Shown here in pieces: positions 15,503 to 23,000 of a DNA stretch of 45,247 nucleotides. The DNA comes from Hydromonas duriensis. GTDB lineage: Bacteria > Pseudomonadota > Gammaproteobacteria > Burkholderiales > Burkholderiaceae. The number at the start of each line of letters is the position of its first letter. Positions within the stretch are counted from its first letter, which is position 1. Below the pieces are notes generated by a model. That model was not told the DNA's origin. It did not search any database and saw nothing but the letters and a program-made list of their open reading frames with translations. A program made the translations under genes and the position numbers. The stretch lies in contig NZ_SNZE01000017.1 of NCBI RefSeq assembly GCF_004363775.1, forward strand, positions 1-45,247. Direction: 5' to 3'.

Positions 15503-16737
15503 ATTCTTATCCAAGACGAGTCGTTGTTACTGGAATGGCCTGCATCACTCCTGTTGGACATGATTGGTCAGACATACTTCTAAACTTAAAAAGAGAGCAA
15601 AATTTTATTAAGTATATTCATGAATGGGATGAGTATGCGGACTTAAATACGCGCTTAGGTGCTTTTGCTCAAAATTTTGAACTACCGCCGCACTATAATC
15701 GAAAAGCCATCCGCTCAATGGGGCGAGTAGCACTCATGGCAACTCTCGCTACGGAGCAAGCACTTAAAGATGCGCAGCTATTGGGCGATCCTTGGATAAA
15801 ATCTGGTGAGGTTGGCATTTCGTATGGCTCATCTTCTGGCTCTCCAAATGCGTTGTGCGATTTTGGGCAAATCCCAGTGAAAAAACGGGTAGATGGCGTC
15901 AATGCCACGACCTACATTCGTATGATGAGCCACACGGCTCCTGTTAATATTGGCGTATTTTTTGGAATAACGGGGCGCATCATCACAACCTCAAGTGCTT
16001 GCACATCTGGCAGCCAAGGCATTGGCTACGCCTACGAAGCAATTGCTTCAGGACAACAAGTCGCAATGGTTGCGGGTGGCGCAGAGGAGCTAGATGTCAC
16101 ACAAGCAGCAGTTTTCGATACCCTTTTTGCCACCAGCACCAAAAATAGCACCCCCGAAGAGTCCCCTCGCCCTTTTGATACGGACCGTGATGGTCTCGTT
16201 CTGGGCGAAGGCGCGGCTACTTTAATACTTGAAGAGTATGAGCACGCCAAAGCTCGTGGTGCAAAAATTTACGCAGAAATAATTGCTTTTGGAACAAACA
16301 GTGATGGTTGCCACGTCACACAACCACAGGCAACAACAATGGAACGTGTACTCAGATTGGCTTTAAAACAAGCAAAAATCCCGACCAGTGAGATTGGGTA
16401 TGTCAGTGCACATGGAACAGCCACTGAACATGGTGACATCAGTGAAAGCATTGCCACATGGAATGTTTTTCAAAGAGATGTGTGCATGAGTTCACTCAAA
16501 AGTTATATGGGACATACACTTGGCGCTTGCGGTGCAATAGAGGCCATACTGTCAATTCACATGATGCATGAAGGCTGGTTTTGTCCAACGGTTAATTTGA
16601 AGCAGATTGATGGCAGGTTGCCGCCTTTGGGCTTTGTACAAAAAGGTTATACCGACAAAAAAGTTGAATACATCATGAGTAACAACTTCGCGTTTGGAGG
16701 CATCAACACCTCCTTGATTTTCAAGCGATGTGAATAA
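15499..16737 (+). CDS. beta-ketoacyl-ACP synthase II-like (ApeR-like KS)
   Basis: A second complete KS of 412 residues. The active residues are C168 in SSACTSGSQG, H305 in SAHGTATEHGD and H339 in GHTLGACGAIEA. The C terminus NNFAFGGINTSLIF is of the FabF type. In known aryl-polyene systems such a KS (ApeR) is distinct from the KS/CLF pair and probably starts or performs a particular condensation; the exact task here is inferred. The ATG overlaps the KR stop (ATGA). It is more FabF-like in its N terminus (PRRVVVTGMACITPVG) than the other KS at 13045. Confidence 0.92.
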   Translation: MNSYPRRVVVTGMACITPVGHDWSDILLNLKREQNFIKYIHEWDEYADLNTRLGAFAQNFELPPHYNRKAIRSMGRVALMATLATEQALKDAQLLGDPWIKSGEVGISYGSSSGSPNALCDFGQIPVKKRVDGVNATTYIRMMSHTAPVNIGVFFGITGRIITTSSACTSGSQGIGYAYEAIASGQQVAMVAGGAEELDVTQAAVFDTLFATSTKNSTPEESPRPFDTDRDGLVLGEGAATLILEEYEHAKARGAKIYAEIIAFGTNSDGCHVTQPQATTMERVLRLALKQAKIPTSEIGYVSAHGTATEHGDISESIATWNVFQRDVCMSSLKSYMGHTLGACGAIEAILSIHMMHEGWFCPTVNLKQIDGRLPPLGFVQKGYTDKKVEYIMSNNFAFGGINTSLIFKRCE

Positions 16738-16759
16738 GTGCTACTTAAAGGAAAACGAT

Positions 16760-17194
16760 ATGAAGTTAAATAAATTGCTCGTTATTTTAACTGTTGCCAC
16801 ACATGTTTTTTTACCTGCAAATACTAAAGCAAGCGACGAAGTGGTCTATCTACCCATTGTTGATGTTTTGAACTCAGCTGATGCTCAAGAAAAATTGGAT
16901 CGAACCGTCTTATTTAATTTTGCAAAGGCAACAAACGGAACGATATTAAAAGCAGGTGTTGTGGCCAATCGTAAGACCAATGCTTTTGGTAAAGCAAATG
17001 ATGCTACATGTCAAAGAGCAATGCTTTCTTCTTTGATTGCACTGCAAAATTCGGCTAAACAAGCAGGTGCAAGCAAAGTGGACAACATCGTGAGCTATTA
17101 TAAAAAAAATGTTTACTCCAGCAACACGCAATATGAGTGTCATGTTGGCTTTTTAGCTTCTGGCGTAGCCTTACGCGGTGATTTGATTAAGTAA
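16760..17194 (+). CDS. small exported protein of unknown function in the polyene operon
   Basis: This 144-residue protein has a clear Sec signal (MKLNKLLVILTVATHVFLPANTKA), with cleavage likely near residue 24, so the mature form is periplasmic. Two cysteines, C84 (ATCQRAML) and C127 (YECHVGF), could form a disulfide. The central part has VVNSKTN-like VVANRKTNAFGKANDATC, followed by a helix with SLIALQNSAKQAGASKVDNIVSYYKK. Related small proteins are sometimes labelled excinuclease subunits in databases, which this sequence does not support because there is no ATPase motif. AAAGGA (16747-16752) sets the start at 16760. It sits inside the operon between KS and PPTase, so a link to polyene export or anchoring is plausible but unproven. 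Confidence 0.72.
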   Translation: MKLNKLLVILTVATHVFLPANTKASDEVVYLPIVDVLNSADAQEKLDRTVLFNFAKATNGTILKAGVVANRKTNAFGKANDATCQRAMLSSLIALQNSAKQAGASKVDNIVSYYKKNVYSSNTQYECHVGFLASGVALRGDLIK

Positions 17195-17198
17195 TTAA

Positions 17199-17888
17199 AT
17201 GCCAATGTTTGATATCGAACAAATTCATGAAATCTGTTGTGATGTTGGCTGCCACATGGCATTAATGCCCTTGTCTAAGATGGATGACATTCACTTTTTG
17301 CCACGCTCCTTTTTGTCGAGGACTGAAGAACTTGAGTTTCAAACCAAAACGACTTCAAAAACACGAAAAAACTATCTTGCGGGCCGATTTGTTGGACAGT
17401 ATTTATTAAATAAGCACTCACCAAATAACTTTCATCAGTCAATCATCAATAATAATGCTGGTGCACCTGAAATATGGAGCAATCAAACGAAGGTCAATAC
17501 GACGATTAGCCTTTCTCATAGCAACGATTGGGTGGCGGCTATAATCAATAGCAATGGTCAACCTGTCGGTATCGATATTGAAAAATTTAAAGTTCGAGCA
17601 TCAATGTTCGAAATGGCATTGTTTTTGGCGCACGAACAAGAGCGCGACTGGGTGACACAAAATGGCCAAAACGCCATGTGGTTTTATCAATATTGGACTG
17701 CAAAAGAAGCATTGGCTAAAGCGTATCAAAAGCCTTTGACCTCAATGAAAGATTACTCCTTTTTCTCACAACTCAACGTAGCAAAGAGTGAATCTCAACG
17801 TTGGGTTGATAATAATGGAACACATGTTCAGCATTTTAAGCTCCCATGCACTTCTTATATTGGTGCATGGGCTATCCAGCATGGTTAA
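17199..17888 (+). CDS. 4'-phosphopantetheinyl transferase (Sfp/AcpT type)
   Basis: It transfers phosphopantetheine from CoA to the serine of ACPs and would activate the two ACPs encoded 1.5 kb downstream. The 229-residue protein has the Mg2+/CoA-binding motif VGIDIEKF with D126 and E128, and W166-T-A-K-E170 (WTAKEALAKA). ISLSHS and an N-terminal RKNYLAGRFVGQYLL block are typical of the Sfp branch. It begins 4 bases after the exported protein and ends 2 bases before the chain-length factor. A second ATG at 17205 is possible; no strong ribosome-binding site is visible, so coupling is likely. Confidence 0.88.
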   Translation: MPMFDIEQIHEICCDVGCHMALMPLSKMDDIHFLPRSFLSRTEELEFQTKTTSKTRKNYLAGRFVGQYLLNKHSPNNFHQSIINNNAGAPEIWSNQTKVNTTISLSHSNDWVAAIINSNGQPVGIDIEKFKVRASMFEMALFLAHEQERDWVTQNGQNAMWFYQYWTAKEALAKAYQKPLTSMKDYSFFSQLNVAKSESQRWVDNNGTHVQHFKLPCTSYIGAWAIQHG

Positions 17889-17890
17889 AA

Positions 17891-18646
17891 ATGAAATCAA
17901 CAATACACTTTTCAATTAAAGGCTGGTCTGCTTGGGCGCCAGGTCTATGTGATGCAAAAGATTGGGTTCAATGGAGCTTTGTCCCATTTTGCCCCAATGG
18001 AGATGAGTCACCCAATTCATCAGCGATTCCCCCCATGCAACGCAGGCGGCTGAATCGAATAACCCGTATGGTTTATCATGTGGTCGACCATATTCCTCGC
18101 TCGAATGAAGTCGCTCAAGTATATTGTTCCAGACACGGTGATTTAGCAAAATCTACAGAATTATTGGTTCAATTAGCGCACCGAGAATCTTTGTCTTCAC
18201 TCAACTTTGGCTTGTCCGTCCACAATGCTGTTGCGGGCAACATTTCGATATTACAACACAACAACCAAGAGATTACCTCTCTAGCGGCAGGACGGGACGG
18301 TTTGGTCAACGCCCTTGTTGAAACAACGGCTCAGTGTTACGACAACCAAAAAGACGTATTACTTGTCGTGTATGACGAAACGGTTCCATTACAATATTCT
18401 GCTGATTTAGAATTTACACAGCCCGCCGTATTTGCGTATGCACTTTTGATTTCTGTTGGCAATGATTACTCGATTGATTGGCAAAACCGACAAGATGAAT
18501 TCACGCCAATGATGACCGATGTGCCTACAGAACTGGATTTTTTTGCTTGGTTCTTAAATAAACAACAAAAATCGTGGTCTTACCTTTCAAACGCCACTCA
18601 ATGGCATATCCACAGAATTGGTCATGATGGAAACGATACAAAATAA
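17891..18646 (+). CDS. beta-ketoacyl synthase-like chain-length factor (ApeC-like)
   Basis: A 251-residue half-size KS-like protein of the type found in aryl-polyene clusters. It starts IHFSIKGWSAWAPG and contains SLNFGLSVHNAVAGNISI in place of the catalytic cysteine region, so it cannot condense by itself. In characterised systems such a protein forms a heterodimer with the active KS (here 13045-14268) and limits chain length. The later QPAVFAYALLIS strand and the final short helix fit the family. It begins 2 bases after the PPTase stop and overlaps the acyltransferase by 23 bases. An upstream in-frame ATG at 17846 lies inside the PPTase gene and is less likely. Confidence 0.85.
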   Translation: MKSTIHFSIKGWSAWAPGLCDAKDWVQWSFVPFCPNGDESPNSSAIPPMQRRRLNRITRMVYHVVDHIPRSNEVAQVYCSRHGDLAKSTELLVQLAHRESLSSLNFGLSVHNAVAGNISILQHNNQEITSLAAGRDGLVNALVETTAQCYDNQKDVLLVVYDETVPLQYSADLEFTQPAVFAYALLISVGNDYSIDWQNRQDEFTPMMTDVPTELDFFAWFLNKQQKSWSYLSNATQWHIHRIGHDGNDTK

Positions 18647-19418
18647 ATCTAATAAATCTTTTAATTACTATTGGCGTTTATTTGCGACAGGCTTGAGTTT
18701 CACTGTATTCGGCTTAGGTGGGATTGTTTTAGGCATCATCTTTTTCCCGATATTACTAATGATACCCAATAAGAAGATTTGTAGAAAAATAGCACGCTCA
18801 GCCATTCAAAAATGCTTCTTCTTTTTCATCGAGTTTATGCGAATGATGGGGGTTTTATCTTATCAGACTCAAGGGTTCGATAAGCTCAAGCAAAGGCGCG
18901 GACTTCTTATCATTTCGAATCACCCCACTTTATTAGATGTGGTTTTTTTAATTGCATTCTTAGATGATGTAGATTGCATCATAAAAAAAGAGATTTTTAA
19001 GAATCCAGTCATGATGGGGGTCGTTCGAGCGGCTGGCTATATTGCCAATGACGCACAGAATCCAGAAGAACTGATTATGAATTGCGTAGACAGGTTGTCT
19101 AATCAAACCAACCTCATCATTTTTCCCGAGGGGACCCGAACACAAACGGGTCGAGGTTATCAACTACAGCGAGGCGCATCCAATATTGCGCTTCGAGCTC
19201 AAAGTCCTATTGTGCCCATTTTAATTTGCTGCACACCACCGACTTTACGGAAGGGTGAAAGGTGGTATAATATCCCTCCTCAAAAAATGCATTTTTCACT
19301 AAGTGTTCAAAGTGACTTCCCCGTTTTAAATTACAGCGACAGCAATGCGGGTATTGCTGCACGCCAGTTGACGATAGACTTGACTCGCTATTTTTCTGAA
19401 AGACTCCCCAATGAATGA
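18624..19418 (+). CDS. PlsC-type 1-acyl-glycerol-3-phosphate acyltransferase-like protein
   Basis: An integral membrane acyltransferase of about 264 residues with N-terminal hydrophobic segments (residues 20-50). The PlsC core follows: NHPTLLDVVFL contains the H(X4)D motif near residue 98, and IIFPEGTRTQ is the acceptor motif. It may transfer an acyl chain, or the polyene itself, to a lysophospholipid-like acceptor, as proposed for ApeD-like proteins in aryl-polyene clusters. The ATG at 18624 (or 18627) lies within the end of the chain-length-factor gene, and the stop overlaps the first ACP by 8 bases. The start is uncertain, since no ribosome-binding site stands out. Confidence 0.83.
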   Translation: MMETIQNKSNKSFNYYWRLFATGLSFTVFGLGGIVLGIIFFPILLMIPNKKICRKIARSAIQKCFFFFIEFMRMMGVLSYQTQGFDKLKQRRGLLIISNHPTLLDVVFLIAFLDDVDCIIKKEIFKNPVMMGVVRAAGYIANDAQNPEELIMNCVDRLSNQTNLIIFPEGTRTQTGRGYQLQRGASNIALRAQSPIVPILICCTPPTLRKGERWYNIPPQKMHFSLSVQSDFPVLNYSDSNAGIAARQLTIDLTRYFSERLPNE

Positions 19419-19674
19419 TTTGGAATTTGAACTTAAAAAATTCATTATTGATACTTTGATGTTAGAGGATATTGCCCCAGAAGAAATTAATAGCTCTGCC
19501 CCTCTTTTTGTCGAAGGTTTAGGTCTAGATTCGATAGATGCTTTGGAGTTAGGGGTGGCTCTGCAAAAAAAATACGGCTTACAAATTTCTGCAAATGCCG
19601 CTGAAAATAGCCAATATTTTTCAAGTATCCAGTCCTTGGCAAAAATGGTTTCAGAAAATCGCACCATCAATTGA
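19411..19674 (+). CDS. acyl carrier protein 1 of the polyene PKS (ApeE-like)
   Basis: An 87-residue acyl carrier protein. The phosphopantetheine site is S41 in LGLDSIDALEL, within the usual four-helix pattern. The protein is acidic in helix I and has a C-terminal extension after residue 70. It would carry the growing chain or the aryl starter. It overlaps the upstream acyltransferase by 8 bases and lies 8 bases before the second ACP. Two ACPs of this kind are standard in aryl-polyene clusters and have different partners there; which of the two loads the starter here cannot be told. Confidence 0.93.
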   Translation: MNDLEFELKKFIIDTLMLEDIAPEEINSSAPLFVEGLGLDSIDALELGVALQKKYGLQISANAAENSQYFSSIQSLAKMVSENRTIN

Positions 19675-19682
19675 TAAATAAT

Positions 19683-19922
19683 ATGAACAGAGAACAAATT
19701 TACCAAGTATTGAGTCAAAACTTACAAGAACTTTTTGGCGTTGATCCCGAAATCATTAAGCCTGAAGCTAGATTGTATGAGGACTTGGATATTGATAGCA
19801 TTGACGCCGTTGATTTAATTGTCAAAATGCGTCAGTTGACGAATAAACGTATTGAGCCAGAAATGTTTAAATCGGTACGTACCATTGATGATGTTGTTAA
19901 AGCCTTCGAAGCGGCGCAGTAA
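19683..19922 (+). CDS. acyl carrier protein 2 of the polyene PKS (ApeF-like)
   Basis: A 79-residue acyl carrier protein with phosphopantetheine site S39 in LDIDSIDAVDLIVKM. Helix III (MFKSVRTIDDVVKAF) matches housekeeping AcpP better than the first ACP does. The start at ATG 19683 is preferred over TTG 19671, which overlaps the end of ACP1. It lies 23 bases before the membrane-protein gene, with GAAAAGGA at its upstream side. In known systems one of the ACPs takes the aryl starter from the ligase and the other the polyketide chain. Confidence 0.93.
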   Translation: MNREQIYQVLSQNLQELFGVDPEIIKPEARLYEDLDIDSIDAVDLIVKMRQLTNKRIEPEMFKSVRTIDDVVKAFEAAQ

Positions 19923-19945
19923 TTATTTGTTGTTGGTGAAAAGGA

Positions 19946-20515
19946 ATGAAACGTATACTCTTATTGATTTTCACTTTGATAACAATTGCTTATCCCTTTG
20001 TCTTGTATTTTTCATTGGACAAAATTTCGATACAACTCATTTCTTTCATCATAGCTCCAATCCTAATTGCTCGATTTTTCTTGCTTCGAGTGCGCTATTT
20101 TTATGATGGCGTGATTGCAGCTTTGGGTATACTAATTTGCTTGTTGTCCTACTACTTCAATAGCAATATGCCTTTGCGGTGGTATCCACTGATTATAAAT
20201 TTTGCAATGCTTAGTGTTTTTTATTCGAGTTTATATGCATCGCAAACCATTATTGAACGCTTTGCTCGACTCAGCTTTGACAAAAACCAAACGTTTCCAT
20301 CACACGCAATAATCTACACCCGTAATGTCACCAAGGTCTGGTGCGTGTTTTTTGTTTTGAATGGCTTAATCTCGGCGTGGACTATATTTCACGACGACTT
20401 GAAAATTTGGACGGTTTATAACGGCTTCATCGCTTACATTTTGATGGGTTTTTTGTTTGTGGTTGAATGGTTTTATCGAAAAATTTATCGGACTCGCCAT
20501 GAGCAAACCATTTGA
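19946..20515 (+). CDS. polytopic membrane protein of aryl-polyene clusters (COG4648-like)
   Basis: A 189-residue membrane protein with about five or six hydrophobic helices, starting KRILLLIFTLITIAYPFVLY. It continues through an LLSYYFNSN region and ends with basic residues (YRKIYRTRHEQTI). It lacks a signature I can tie to a catalytic site. Proteins of this size and topology occur next to the ligase gene in aryl-polyene clusters (ApeG-like position). A role in membrane assembly of the lipid intermediate is inference. AAAAGGA precedes ATG 19946, and the stop lies 17 bases inside the ligase gene. Confidence 0.75.
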   Translation: MKRILLLIFTLITIAYPFVLYFSLDKISIQLISFIIAPILIARFFLLRVRYFYDGVIAALGILICLLSYYFNSNMPLRWYPLIINFAMLSVFYSSLYASQTIIERFARLSFDKNQTFPSHAIIYTRNVTKVWCVFFVLNGLISAWTIFHDDLKIWTVYNGFIAYILMGFLFVVEWFYRKIYRTRHEQTI

Positions 20516-22244
20516 GTTTTTACATCAACAGCTCATACGACCCAACGGGCAAAGCATCGTTTTTTTAGATGATACGCCTGTGAATTGGATTGAGTTTTCT
20601 CAAAAAGTTTTTTCGTGGTATCAGACATGGAGTGAGTTACCTCGATTAAATTGGGCTTTGTATTTTGATAAAATTGACGAGTTTGCTGCGGCATTCTTAG
20701 GTGCGCTTTACGCTGAGCAAGTCGTGTATATTCCAAATGATAAGCTCCCAGGAACAATGGTGCATTTGTCAAAATGGGTCGGTGGGTTTGTCGGTGATTT
20801 CACACCTCATGAACAGCTTTTGAGCTACACTTTTTTGTCCAATACGACCGATGCTAGGCGAAAATCATCACCATCATCTAGTATAAAACTCGATACCCCA
20901 TTCTATTTTTTGACCTCTGGTTCAACAGGTTTTCCTAAACCCGTTCAAAAACATGTTCGGCAGTTAGATGAAGAATTGGCTTCTTTAAATCTTCTGTTTG
21001 AATCCATATTAAAAAATACACAAATCTACGCCACAGTTAGTCATCAGCATTTTTTTGGTTTTATATTTAGGCTCCTCCTACCGCTTGTTAACCTCCGCCC
21101 TATTAAAACTGAAACCATTCTTTTTCCAGAAAGTTTACTTTCAACGAAGGCAGCCAATATTACATTGATAAGCTCGCCTGCTTTTTTAAGTCGACTAACA
21201 CACACAAGCAGTTGGCAATTTTTAAAGTCCCAAATCACCCATGTTTTTTCTGCGGGCGGTCCTTTATTTGATACACATGTTCAGAGTGTGCAAAATATTT
21301 GGAAAAGCTGCGTTGTCGAAATTTATGGAAGCACTGAAACGGGTGCTGTTGGATTTAAAAAGAGCCATCCAGAATCAGAAATACAGGACTTTTTCACGCC
21401 ATTACCTAATGTTCAAATCAAAATGGATGAGGACGGTTTGTTATGTATACAAGCCCCCCATTTAAATCAACCTAAACACTGGTACACCTGTGCTGATAAA
21501 GTAGCCGTACAACATGCCCCATTCCCGAGTTTCAAGCTATTAGGTCGAGCGGATCGAGTGATTAAACTAGAAGAAAAAAGAATTTCTCTCACCCACATGG
21601 AGCAACAACTGCAAACTATAAGTTGGATAACTTCTGCTAACGTAGCGGTCATAAAAATTCTTCAACGCACGGTTTTAGGTGCAGTCATTGAATTATCGCC
21701 TAATGGTTTTCAGTTATACAAAACAAAAAGCCGCAGTGAAATAGTCGACTATTTAAAGTCGTTTTTAAAAACGCATTTCGAAAGTTTAGCTATACCACGA
21801 CGTTGGCGGTTTGTAGAAAAAATCCCACGTAACGCCCAAGATAAAATAGAGTACCCCACCATTTTATCTATTCTAGAGACGCCCCCAATGGTTAAATATC
21901 CAAAAATAATTAATATCACTCATTCAAATTTACACTCGAACCTTGAGCTTGAAATTCCGCAAGAGTTGCAATATTTTAAAGGACACTTTAAAGACGAGCC
22001 CATCTTGCCAGGGATTGCCCAGTTGGACTGGGCTGTTGAGTATGCCAAAATTGAATTTGACTTACATCACGCGAATGTTAACGCCATAAAACTACTGAAA
22101 TTTTCGCAAATAATAAAGCCAAAACAGGTCATCAACTTAATGCTTTCTCATAATCCAACTAAAATGAGTACTAATTTTAGCTATGAATCCAATACGGGCC
22201 GACATGCTTCAGGCGTGATTGTTTGGGAGAGTGATAATGTTTAA
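20499..22244 (+). CDS. aryl-acid AMP-ligase fused to a 3-hydroxyacyl-ACP dehydratase (ApeH-ApeI-like)
   Basis: The 581-residue protein joins two enzymes. Residues about 1-460 form an adenylate-forming ligase: P-loop TSGSTGFPKP (139-148), YGSTETGAVG, and the C-terminal lysine region IPRNAQDKIEYP. It would activate the aryl starter acid as AMP ester and load it on an ACP. Residues about 470-581 are a FabZ-like hotdog domain with G495-H496-F497 in FKGHFKDEPILPGIAQLDWA. This matches the ApeI-type dehydratase that works with the ApeP-like DH. In the Xenorhabdus scheme these are, as I recall, separate genes. The start is ATG 20499, overlapping the membrane-protein gene by 17 bases. The stop overlaps the glycosyltransferase by 8 bases. 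Confidence 0.88.
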   Translation: MSKPFEFLHQQLIRPNGQSIVFLDDTPVNWIEFSQKVFSWYQTWSELPRLNWALYFDKIDEFAAAFLGALYAEQVVYIPNDKLPGTMVHLSKWVGGFVGDFTPHEQLLSYTFLSNTTDARRKSSPSSSIKLDTPFYFLTSGSTGFPKPVQKHVRQLDEELASLNLLFESILKNTQIYATVSHQHFFGFIFRLLLPLVNLRPIKTETILFPESLLSTKAANITLISSPAFLSRLTHTSSWQFLKSQITHVFSAGGPLFDTHVQSVQNIWKSCVVEIYGSTETGAVGFKKSHPESEIQDFFTPLPNVQIKMDEDGLLCIQAPHLNQPKHWYTCADKVAVQHAPFPSFKLLGRADRVIKLEEKRISLTHMEQQLQTISWITSANVAVIKILQRTVLGAVIELSPNGFQLYKTKSRSEIVDYLKSFLKTHFESLAIPRRWRFVEKIPRNAQDKIEYPTILSILETPPMVKYPKIINITHSNLHSNLELEIPQELQYFKGHFKDEPILPGIAQLDWAVEYAKIEFDLHHANVNAIKLLKFSQIIKPKQVINLMLSHNPTKMSTNFSYESNTGRHASGVIVWESDNV

Positions 22245-22998
22245 ACCAACAGTCATAATCCCCGTATTCAACCATCCACAACGGATAGATGACGTACTGA
22301 GCGAGGTCTTAAGCAACAATGTTTATTGTATTTTGGTCAATGATGGCAGCGACCATGAATGTTCAAACAAACTAAAAAAGTTGGCACGACATTATGGCCC
22401 AAGCAAGGTCACCTTATTGTCACATGATTGTAATGAGGGTAAAGGTGCAGCCGTAATGACGGGGATGTCTTACGCATTTAAGGCAAAATTTAGTCATGCA
22501 CTGCAAATAGACGCGGATGGCCAGCATCACTTGTCTGATTTAGCAAAGTTCTTAGATATTGCGTCTCGCAACCCTGACTCATTGATTTGCGGTTTTCCTC
22601 AGTTTGATCATACAGTCCCTAAAGGCAGGCTAATTGCTCGCTATTTAACTCATGTTTGGGTGTGGATCAATACCCTTTCATTTCGAATTAAAGATTCAAT
22701 GTGTGGGTTTAGAATCTATCCTCTTCAACAAATTACACCGTTATTCCAGCAAAGTAACTTCAATAAGAGAATGAGTTGGGATACAGAAATAGTGGTAAAA
22801 GCAGACTGGGCAGGCATTAGAATTATCAATGTTCCCACCAAAGTATGTTACCCACAAAATGGCGTTTCACATTTTCTAGCGTTCAAAGACAATGCGCTCA
22901 TCAGCTGGATGCATACTCGTTTGTTCTTCGGTATGTTATTGCGCTTTCCCAAATTACTTTATCGCAGTTTTACCGAGAAACCGTTGTACGAGAAATAA
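22237..22998 (+). CDS. family 2 glycosyltransferase of the polyene cluster
   Basis: A 253-residue GT2 enzyme with a GT-A fold. The N-terminal VIIPVFNHPQRI and VNDGSDHE bind the nucleotide sugar, DADGQHH is the metal-binding DxD region, and SMCGFRIYPL and MSWDTEIVVKADWAG are acceptor-side motifs. It resembles dolichol-phosphate-mannose-synthase-like and N-terminal ApeJ-like proteins and may glycosylate the lipid carrier or polyene ester. It is the last gene of the + operon; its stop is only 2 bases from the stop of the convergent MMPL gene, with no terminator visible between. Its frequent partner acyltransferase lies at the far end of the inverted block (26451-27398). Confidence 0.83.
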   Translation: MFKPTVIIPVFNHPQRIDDVLSEVLSNNVYCILVNDGSDHECSNKLKKLARHYGPSKVTLLSHDCNEGKGAAVMTGMSYAFKAKFSHALQIDADGQHHLSDLAKFLDIASRNPDSLICGFPQFDHTVPKGRLIARYLTHVWVWINTLSFRIKDSMCGFRIYPLQQITPLFQQSNFNKRMSWDTEIVVKADWAGIRIINVPTKVCYPQNGVSHFLAFKDNALISWMHTRLFFGMLLRFPKLLYRSFTEKPLYEK

Positions 22999-23000
22999 CC

